DNA of 10,670 nt from positions 1-10,670 of the forward strand of contig DGIF01000045.1 in NCBI GenBank assembly GCA_002393165.1, written 5' to 3'. Both the position numbers and the translations under genes were made by a program. Source of the stretch: Candidatus Saccharibacteria bacterium UBA3829 (GTDB lineage Bacteria > Patescibacteriota > Saccharimonadia > Saccharimonadales > Saccharimonadaceae). Positions 6,154 to 10,670 of the stretch are shown piece by piece (the first letter of the stretch is position 1; each line of letters begins with the position of its first letter). A model generated the notes under the pieces. It was not told the DNA's origin and searched no databases. It saw nothing but the letters and a program-made list of their open reading frames with translations.

Positions 6154-8681
6154 GGCTTTTTCGCGAGCCAACCATCCAAAAAGCCTTTTTCTGGCGTTTC
6201 TGCGGTTTCGGCGGCAGCTAGGGGCTTCTCAGCGGGTTTTTCGGCGGCCGACCAACGTTCGTTAATTTCCCTTTCTACCTCAGAACGCGTCTTGGCGTAT
6301 TTGGTGGCGGAGTAGACCTTGAGTGAATTCATCAGCTCCTCGTTCGGCTTGCCCATTGGAGCTGGAAGACTCATAGTGAACGGGGCCGATGGCATATCAA
6401 ACATCATAACTTTCGCTACGGCGGCAAAGTTCGGCGTCTTGGTGAGGTCTTCGGCGGTGAAGGTGGGGGCGAACGCCTTAACCATGAGGTCGGCGTCGGT
6501 GACACCAATACGGCCACAGACGATGGTGCCAACGTTGCCAAGGAGCGCCTCGCGAATTTTCTCAGTAAGCTGGGTCATAAATTGGTTAGCGACGATAAGA
6601 TTTAAGCGGTACTTGCGGGCCTCGGAAAGGATAGACTCAAAAGAGTCGGTCGCGAAGTTCTGAAACTCGTCAACATAGAGGCAGAAGTCTTGTCGCTGAT
6701 CTTCCGGAACGTCTTGCCTCGACATTGCCGCCTGCTGGAACTTCATGACAAAAATCATACCGAGAAGATTGGCGTTAATGTCGCCAAGTCGCCCCTTACT
6801 GAGGTTGACTAGGAAAATCTTCTTGTTGTCCATGATATCGCGAATATTGAATCCTGATTTAATCTGCCCCAAGGTGTTTCGCATAATAGTATTAGAGAGG
6901 AAGGGGCCCCATTTGGAAGCGAACCAGGTGATCACCTCGCCGGCGTCGTTTGACTTCTGAGAGGCCGGGAACTCTTTAGTCCAGTAGTCATAAACCGCCT
7001 TATCGGTAACATATTTTAGTTTAGACTTTACAAATTCTGGGTCGGTAAAGCACTGAGGGATGTCGATAAAAGTAGCTCCCGCCGGATCAGACATCAGCAA
7101 AAGCGCGGCATTTCGGAACATGTGCTGGCCACGCGGGCCAAAGAAGCCTTGGTTGGATGGGTCAAAGAGCGACTGCAGCATACTGATTCCCTCTTGGACA
7201 ATGAAGTCTTTCTGGTCCGGACTAGTGAATTCAAACATGTTCATGCCAACTGGGTGCTCAATGTCGGCTGGATCAAAGTAGATAACATCGTCAATGCGCT
7301 CCTCTGGCACCCGCTTTAAAAGCGCCTCGACCGCGTCGCCGTGAGGGTCAATAAACGCAAACCCACGACCATCGCACATATCTTGAAAAGCAATATTCTC
7401 GAGGAAAACCGACTTACCCATACCGGTTTGTCCAATGACATACATGTGACGGCGACGATCTTTCTCGCCTAGGTAAATTGGTTTCTTAACACCTCTAAAT
7501 TCGTTAGTGCCTAGGAAAATTCCCTCTTGCATCAGTTTTGCTGGGCCGTCCACCTGTTTGGTGAGCTGACGTTCAACCTGAGAGTTTGGAATGGCGTTCT
7601 GGTCTGGAAGATGATAGATGCTGGCAAGCTCGACACTGTTTAGGATATTAGAGCTCGTCTTTAGCGGGAAGAACCGGAAAGTGTAATCAATGGCAAGCTT
7701 CTTAGTGTCTTTCAGCATGTTAACCTTGAAGCCGTTGAGCTCTGGAGCCTCGAACTGCGAAAAGGCGCTGACAATGCCGCCGACAATGGCGTCGGAACGA
7801 GGTTTATTCTCGGAACAAGCCACAATCCGGATGAGGGTTTCGAAGCCCGGATAGCGCATCTTATTGGAAATTGCGGTAATTTCTTCTTGCTTAACGCTGG
7901 TAATCTGGGTGATTTCTTCGTGTTTTTCGTGCTCGCTGGGGACTTCCCACGGAGCACGAATAACGTCCATAGCGAGTTGCCCGAGGCCGGCGCCAATAGT
8001 TTTAGTTTTCTTGCCTTTGGTGATGGTCTCGATGCGTTCTTTGGATGGCGCGGACCAATTTTTTTGTGCGGGGCGGAATAAAATTTGTACAGCAGCACCT
8101 TCGCCCTCACCAACGCTCGATAGCGCGTTGAGTATGCCCATAGAAGCATCCCGCTTACTATCCTCATAGGTGGCAATCGGGATATAGAAGTCTTTGTTCA
8201 GGGTAAGTTCGGCGCCAGAGACGTTTTCGATGCGTCCATCGGGCCCAAAGATATTCTCTTCCATTCTTTCTTCGATGCGAGCGGTTGGATAAGCAGACTG
8301 GATGGCCTGCTTGACGATCTCCGTGAGAACGGCGGGGACGATGGCGTAATATCTAATGAATCCATCTTTGGCGATAATTTCAAATGAGAAATGCCGTTGA
8401 CCGTAGAGCCGGGTTTTGAAACCTTTCGTAAGCGTAGAAGATAGGATGGAGTAAGTGATCTGGGCTTTAGAAATAACCTCGCCGGCGACATCGCGTTTAT
8501 CACGCCCGCCGCCGTCGATATCATCGGTGGTTGGCGGCAGATGGATAAGAAGTGGAACCATCTTGAGACCACGCTCATATTTTTTGGCCTTGCGCAGTTT
8601 GCCGATGCGCGAGGTCGAGATGATGGCAGCAACAACAAGGGCCGACAGAGCAATGATAAGTGCGACCACCCAAGGTTCCAT
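6150..8681 (-). CDS. Membrane-anchored VirD4/HerA-type DNA-translocating ATPase (type IV secretion coupling-protein-like)
   Basis: This 843-residue P-loop ATPase is of the VirD4/TraG/HerA (FtsK-HerA superfamily) type. These proteins form hexamers that move DNA or protein substrates through or along the membrane. One N-terminal transmembrane helix (about 5-24) is followed by a basic stretch, then an N-terminal region of about 380 residues that I cannot assign. The motor has Walker A GQTGMGKS (417-424), FIDPHGDA (443-450), Walker B LYVDEFQNFA (668-677) and the sensor-like VANQFMTQL (697-705). The tail (810-843) is Ala/Glu/Pro/Lys-rich. The start overlaps the stop of the 183-residue gene as TAATG, with GGAAGG (8689-8694) seven bases upstream, so translation is probably coupled. 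No relaxase or other secretion gene is in view, so the true substrate is unknown; DNA export, uptake or segregation are all possible. Confidence 0.82.
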   Translation of the reverse strand: MEPWVVALIIALSALVVAAIISTSRIGKLRKAKKYERGLKMVPLLIHLPPTTDDIDGGGRDKRDVAGEVISKAQITYSILSSTLTKGFKTRLYGQRHFSFEIIAKDGFIRYYAIVPAVLTEIVKQAIQSAYPTARIEERMEENIFGPDGRIENVSGAELTLNKDFYIPIATYEDSKRDASMGILNALSSVGEGEGAAVQILFRPAQKNWSAPSKERIETITKGKKTKTIGAGLGQLAMDVIRAPWEVPSEHEKHEEITQITSVKQEEITAISNKMRYPGFETLIRIVACSENKPRSDAIVGGIVSAFSQFEAPELNGFKVNMLKDTKKLAIDYTFRFFPLKTSSNILNSVELASIYHLPDQNAIPNSQVERQLTKQVDGPAKLMQEGIFLGTNEFRGVKKPIYLGEKDRRRHMYVIGQTGMGKSVFLENIAFQDMCDGRGFAFIDPHGDAVEALLKRVPEERIDDVIYFDPADIEHPVGMNMFEFTSPDQKDFIVQEGISMLQSLFDPSNQGFFGPRGQHMFRNAALLLMSDPAGATFIDIPQCFTDPEFVKSKLKYVTDKAVYDYWTKEFPASQKSNDAGEVITWFASKWGPFLSNTIMRNTLGQIKSGFNIRDIMDNKKIFLVNLSKGRLGDINANLLGMIFVMKFQQAAMSRQDVPEDQRQDFCLYVDEFQNFATDSFESILSEARKYRLNLIVANQFMTQLTEKIREALLGNVGTIVCGRIGVTDADLMVKAFAPTFTAEDLTKTPNFAAVAKVMMFDMPSAPFTMSLPAPMGKPNEELMNSLKVYSATKYAKTRSEVEREINERWSAAEKPAEKPLAAAETAETPEKGFLDGWLAKKP

Positions 8682-9232
8682 TAAGCCGCCTTCCTCATGT
8701 CTGAATTGTCAAACATAGCTGCCGCGCCTAGATTCCTCTTGTTCTTGAACGAGTTGTTCATATAGAGTTCGCCCATCCCGCGGAGCACTGGATATGCCTC
8801 GCCTATGTTGCCAGTCTGGTCAAACTTGTTAAGTTGACGACTGATCGCTTTTATGGTGGACTTCGCAATACGTTTGTTGTCGGCGTGGACGTCGTCGGGG
8901 TTAAAATTGATCTCTGGCCTCACGGGCGATTGCCCTGCGCCGGCTGGTCTGAATGGGATGACCTTGCCCATGGCCTTGTTATCTGAATTAGCGTCTTGCG
9001 GAATGGCCTCAGCAAAATCTGCGGTGGAGTTCATGGCTTGATGACCGAGAGCTTGCTGGTCGTGCTCAGCGCCGTTCCAGGGCGTCTGGTTTATATTCAG
9101 ACTCGGAATAGCCCCCTCGCCAGCGGTTAGATCAGGGGTGGGCTCGGTGGCGGAACTAAGCTCCGGCGGCTGATTGCCGACACCAGCCGTAAAGCCGCCC
9201 TCCTTAAATTGCATACTTTGACCATTATCCAT
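8681..9232 (-). CDS. Hypothetical protein, disordered N-terminus, coupled to the ATPase
   Basis: I do not recognise this 183-residue protein. It has no signal peptide or membrane segment. Residues 1-105 are rich in Gly, Pro, Gln, Asn and Ala and look disordered. Residues 110-170 are more regular and charged, including NPDDVHADNKRIAKSTIKAI (111-130), and look helical. It ends in a one-base overlap (TAATG) with the ATPase start, so the two proteins are probably made in a fixed ratio; it may be an accessory or substrate-adaptor protein of the ATPase (inference). The start at 9232 is favoured by a promoter that would place the first base of the mRNA at or next to this ATG. No Shine-Dalgarno site is visible. 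Confidence 0.8.
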   Translation of the reverse strand: MDNGQSMQFKEGGFTAGVGNQPPELSSATEPTPDLTAGEGAIPSLNINQTPWNGAEHDQQALGHQAMNSTADFAEAIPQDANSDNKAMGKVIPFRPAGAGQSPVRPEINFNPDDVHADNKRIAKSTIKAISRQLNKFDQTGNIGEAYPVLRGMGELYMNNSFKNKRNLGAAAMFDNSDMRKAA

Positions 9233-9250
9233 ATGCTTATTTTAGCATAT
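9231..9250 (-). promoter_or_regulatory. Leaderless promoter inside a palindrome, ahead of the 183-residue gene
   Basis: An extended -10 box, TGC-TAAAAT (-10 hexamer at 9239-9244), stands six bases before ATG 9232, so the transcript should begin at the start codon. The best -35 candidate, TCTACA, is weak and 18 bases upstream. A perfect inverted repeat ATATGCT / AGCATAT (9231-9237 and 9244-9250, six-base loop) covers both the -10 box and the first two bases of the start codon; it could be a repressor site. The promoter begins at the end of the upstream membrane-protein gene. Confidence 0.6.
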
Positions 9251-9251
9251 T

Positions 9252-9605
9252 TTAAATTCTTTTGTAGATAAAAAACTCCGCTAAAAACAAGAACATCGCG
9301 ATGAGACAAATAGTCCACGGCGTAATAGCACTGAAAGAGCGCGCCATGAGAATCATGATGGGGCCAAATGACAGCACGGCGGTATAGAGGAAATCTTTAT
9401 TCTTGAAGGTGGTTTTCTTGTAGGCGAGATAAAAAAATGCTCGCAAAGCGAGCGCAATAATACCAAAAACAGATACATATAATGTTGTGAAAAATACTAA
9501 AACACCTAATGGGCCGATTTCTACTGGTGAGGTGAGGTTAGCGATTAGCGTTAAGGCTGCGAGTCCTGCTACGCTCATGGCGATAAAGATACGGTTTAGT
9601 TTCAT
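9252..9605 (-). CDS. Small four-helix membrane protein, unknown function
   Basis: This 117-residue, very hydrophobic protein has four predicted transmembrane helices at about 5-24, 34-58, 71-90 and 95-114. The basic loop KKTTFKNK (63-70) between helices 2 and 3, with basic residues at both ends, suggests both ends face the cytoplasm. I cannot name a family; short proteins of this style are common in CPR genomes (recollection, not checked). The start at 9605 (MKLNR) is chosen because a TATAAT box ends eight bases before it and no Shine-Dalgarno site is present; an ATG at 9611 (MVMKL) is the alternative. A much longer reading from 9749 would translate through an upstream stop-codon region and terminator hairpin and is not supported. 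The stop lies 19 bases before the next gene. Confidence 0.8.
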   Translation of the reverse strand: MKLNRIFIAMSVAGLAALTLIANLTSPVEIGPLGVLVFFTTLYVSVFGIIALALRAFFYLAYKKTTFKNKDFLYTAVLSFGPIMILMARSFSAITPWTICLIAMFLFLAEFFIYKRI

Positions 9606-9612
9606 AACCATT

Positions 9613-9641
9613 ATTATATCACGCTTCTGGTAAACCCCCAA
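9613..9641 (-). promoter_or_regulatory. Extended -10 promoter for the four-helix membrane protein, predicted leaderless
   Basis: On the minus strand TGA-TATAAT (-10 at 9613-9618) is a full consensus -10 with the TGn extension. TTGGGG (9636-9641) is a partial -35 at 17 bases. The expected start site falls at 9605-9606, the first base of the ATG or one base before it. The -35 box lies inside the arm of the hairpin at 9635-9656. Confidence 0.65.
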
Positions 9642-9656
9642 GAAATTTATTGGGGG
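9635..9656 (-). terminator. Hairpin terminator (G+C stem, weak U tail) after the interrupted ORF
   Basis: CCCCCAA and TTGGGGG form a seven-base stem with an eight-base loop, 29 bases after the stop codon at 9685. On the minus strand it is followed by GTTTACC, a short U-run; on the plus strand there is no U-run. It would end transcripts from the interrupted small ORF. Confidence 0.5.
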
Positions 9657-9728
9657 AAGCGGGAGGTTATCTGGCCCTAAAATCTTAACTATTAGCCACA
9701 ACCTTGGTCCCGCGTTCCCTTTTTGACC

Positions 9729-9747
9729 GCTTCGCGCTAGGCGAAGC
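9729..9747. repeat. Short palindrome in the second half of the interrupted ORF
   Basis: GCTTCGC and GCGAAGC form a perfect seven-base stem around a five-base loop. It lies in the 3' part of the interrupted small ORF. It has no U-run and is not a terminator. Confidence 0.5.
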
Positions 9748-9846
9748 ATGAGTCCTTGTCGTTTGTTTCTTCCACTCTTGTTTATGTTTTTCTAAGGTGC
9801 TAATGGAAGATTTAACGGCGCGCTCGACGCTTTTGGCGGAGCCCTA

Positions 9847-9885
9847 GGTAATTCCTAATTCTGTAATTTATGGCTAGAAATTACC
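9847..9885 (-). repeat. 39-base hairpin-forming insert carrying stop codons
   Basis: On the minus strand GGTAATTTCTAG (9885-9874) pairs with TTAGGAATTACC (9858-9847), giving 12 base pairs including two G-U pairs, around a 15-base AT-rich loop. The three in-frame stops that interrupt the small ORF lie in it or directly at its end. It resembles a miniature palindromic element. No clear target-site duplication and no second copy in this window were seen. Confidence 0.55.
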
Positions 9886-9991
9886 TTTTCGCCCGCCAAG
9901 GTTTACGGTTTGTTTCTGGCTTTCCGGTTTAGTCGCTGCATGGTCATCCTTTTTGTTTAATGTTTTTGTTTTAGTCATCTCGACTGTTTTG

Positions 9992-10020
9992 ATGATAGCA
10001 CAAGTTTACGAAAAAAGCAA
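9992..10020 (-). promoter_or_regulatory. Promoter of the interrupted small ORF
   Basis: On the minus strand TTGCTT (10015-10020), a 17-base spacer and TATCAT (9992-9997), preceded by TGC as an extended -10. ATG 9978 is 13 bases downstream of the -10 box, so the leader would be very short and there is no clear Shine-Dalgarno site. Confidence 0.45.
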
Positions 10021-10158
10021 TAGAATTATTCAATTTTATTGATGTATTTTTTACAATTTCTTTCCCTTTTGGCCCCTGTTCTAACTTTTTGTTCAAATTG
10101 TTGTGTTTTTTACATCGTTTTGCAATGTTTGCGGGCGGGGTTATAGGATTTGACTAAC

Positions 10159-10186
10159 AAAAATAGGCCGCCTAAGGCCTATTTTT
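10159..10186 (-). terminator. Intrinsic terminator of tmRNA
   Basis: AAAAATAGGCC (10159-10169) pairs with GGCCTATTTTT (10176-10186) around a six-base loop. Read on the minus strand the GC part is followed by five U, 26 bases after the tmRNA CCA end. It is symmetric and could work in both directions, but no plus-strand gene reaches it. The stretch 10021-10158 shows no other feature apart from AT-rich sequence. Confidence 0.8.
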
Positions 10187-10212
10187 TCATTCGCGTTTTG
10201 GAACATTTTTCA

Positions 10213-10565
10213 TGGTGGAGCTGGGGGATACTGCCTCCCCGTCCGAGTCGTCACGCGGGCATGATTCTACATACATAGTTTCTTGTTTCGTTTTGGCGAA
10301 CGTCCTAAGCTGCAAAAAACAAAACTTAGAACCGCCGTGGCTGATTGTCGAATCGCGCGCTGCCGCCCGCGCGACCGTATTTCCGTCGTATAATAATCCA
10401 CGTCCTACGGAACCTCGAACGCAGACCAGCTTAAATTAATTAAGCATATGCAGGCATGTATGCAACATGCGCTACTTTAGTGTTTTTAGCACTTATTTAA
10501 TACTTACGGTATTCAATCGGTACGCCTCATGCCTGTTAACGATCCGTCTAAGCTTTGTCAGCCCC
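10213..10565 (-). ncRNA. ssrA: tmRNA (transfer-messenger RNA), 353 nt
   Basis: tmRNA rescues stalled ribosomes by acting first as an alanine tRNA and then as a short message that adds a degradation tag. The 5' end starts GGGGCTGA and the 3' end is CAGCTCCACCA with CCA encoded. GGGGCTG pairs with CAGCTCC as the acceptor stem (one G-U). GGCATGA (from 10535) pairs perfectly with TCATGCC near the 3' end as helix P2. The tag frame is at 10490-10440: GCT resume codon, then AKNTKVAHVAYMPAYA and TAA, with a second in-frame TAA nine bases on. Oddities: the T-loop is GGCAGTA rather than the TTCRANY type, the D-loop has TAGACGGA where TCGACGGG is usual, and the tag ends in AYA rather than LAA. It is a one-piece tmRNA with its own promoter and terminator. 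Confidence 0.93.
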
Positions 10566-10576
10566 AACTGTATTTA

Positions 10577-10605
10577 ATTATACAATATATATGCAGTTAA
10601 CACAA
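10577..10605 (-). promoter_or_regulatory. tmRNA promoter
   Basis: On the minus strand TTGTGT (10600-10605), a 17-base spacer and a perfect TATAAT (10577-10582). The mature 5' end at 10565 is 12 bases beyond the -10 box, so a leader of about five bases would be removed, as expected for RNase P maturation of tmRNA. Confidence 0.75.
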
Positions 10606-10606
10606 G

Positions 10607-10643
10607 AAGAAAGCCGGTAACTGCGAGGAAAACCGGCTTTCTT
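10607..10643 (-). terminator. Hairpin terminator of an upstream gene outside the window
   Basis: AAGAAAGCCGGT (10607-10618) and ACCGGCTTTCTT (10632-10643) form a perfect 12-base stem with a 13-base loop. Both strands give a U-rich 3' side. As tmRNA is transcribed away from it, the simplest reading is a terminator for a minus-strand gene to the right of the window. It ends one base before the tmRNA -35 box and so also insulates that promoter. Positions 10644-10670 show nothing else. Confidence 0.6.
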
Positions 10644-10670
10644 AAGTAGAGTGTGGAGTTATTTTGGCTA

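Larger units (their letters stand above)
9685..9978 (-). pseudogene. Small Lys-rich ORF interrupted by an in-frame insert with three stops
   Basis: Starting from ATG 9978 a frame runs MTKTKTLNKKDDH and on to GGRKG (32 codons). It then meets TAG, TAA and TAG within 13 codons (9883-9844), and resumes in the same frame for 52 codons, ending in TKVVANS and TAA at 9685. The second part (GSAKSVERAV, then EKHKQEWKKQ and a basic tail) has no Met, so it is not an independent gene. Both halves are Lys/Arg-rich and stop-free, which suggests one small basic, perhaps nucleic-acid-binding, protein of about 85 residues split by an insert of about 42 bases. An extended -10 promoter precedes it. I do not recognise the family. 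If the insert is not bypassed, only a 35-residue peptide is made. It is also possible that neither half is coding. Confidence 0.5.

Noticed and set aside
7712..8176. 154-codon minus-strand frame inside the ATPase gene
   Set aside because: It is in another frame of the ATPase gene, is Ser/Arg/Pro-rich, and shows no initiation signal.
9606..9749. Extension of the four-helix protein to an ATG at 9749
   Set aside because: The extension runs through the terminator hairpin and the end of the small ORF, and loses the clean -10/ATG arrangement at 9605.
10212..10439. Plus-strand 75-codon open frame
   Set aside because: It lies entirely on the opposite strand of tmRNA and is explained by it.
1..10670. 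CRISPR array, tRNA genes, insertion sequence or prophage genes
   Set aside because: No regularly spaced repeats, cloverleaf sequences other than the tmRNA ends, transposase or integrase were seen on either strand.

Overview
All genes in the window read leftwards (minus strand). In transcription order, from right to left, they are: tmRNA (10565-10213); a small interrupted ORF (9978-9685); a four-helix membrane protein (9605-9252); a 183-residue low-complexity protein (9232-8681); a membrane-anchored VirD4/HerA-type DNA-pumping ATPase (8681-6150); gyrB (6094-4118); gyrA (4108-1505); a secreted acidic surface protein (1360-251); and the rRNA promoter, leader and first bases of 16S rRNA (from about position 200 to position 1, running off the left edge). 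No plus-strand gene is supported.

The likely source is a Patescibacteria/CPR bacterium, most plausibly a Saccharibacteria (TM7) member. This is an inference from compact gene packing with short AT-rich gaps, a single gyrBA pair of Gram-positive length, a conjugation-type ATPase in a housekeeping neighbourhood, a sortase-like surface protein, and a rather divergent tmRNA. The available 16S is too short to confirm it. The standard genetic code is used: no coding region needs UGA to be read as sense.

Region by region: 1-250 is the rRNA control region, with a consensus TTGACA promoter, an A-rich upstream tract and a leader with three hairpins. Positions 251-1420 hold a surface protein with a signal peptide, a long acidic linker, a TPDTG sortase-like motif, a C-terminal membrane segment and its own promoter. 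Positions 1505-6153 are the gyrase operon, driven by a strong promoter whose -35 box overlaps the stop codon of the ATPase gene. Positions 6150-9250 are a translationally coupled pair: the unknown 183-residue protein, then the ATPase (TAATG overlap). Positions 9252-9620 are a small membrane protein that appears to be leaderless. Positions 9620-10190 hold an interrupted small ORF with its promoter, several hairpins and the tmRNA terminator. Positions 10213-10605 are tmRNA and its promoter.

Together these are core information-processing genes (DNA supercoiling, ribosome rescue, ribosomal RNA) mixed with envelope genes. The points most worth a second look are: the interrupted small ORF, whose three stop codons all lie in an in-frame, hairpin-forming insert; the non-canonical T-loop and D-loop of tmRNA; the natural Asn at GyrB position 426; the leaderless promoters, one built into a palindrome that covers both -10 box and start codon; and the VirD4/HerA-like ATPase with an unknown partner directly upstream of gyrBA.
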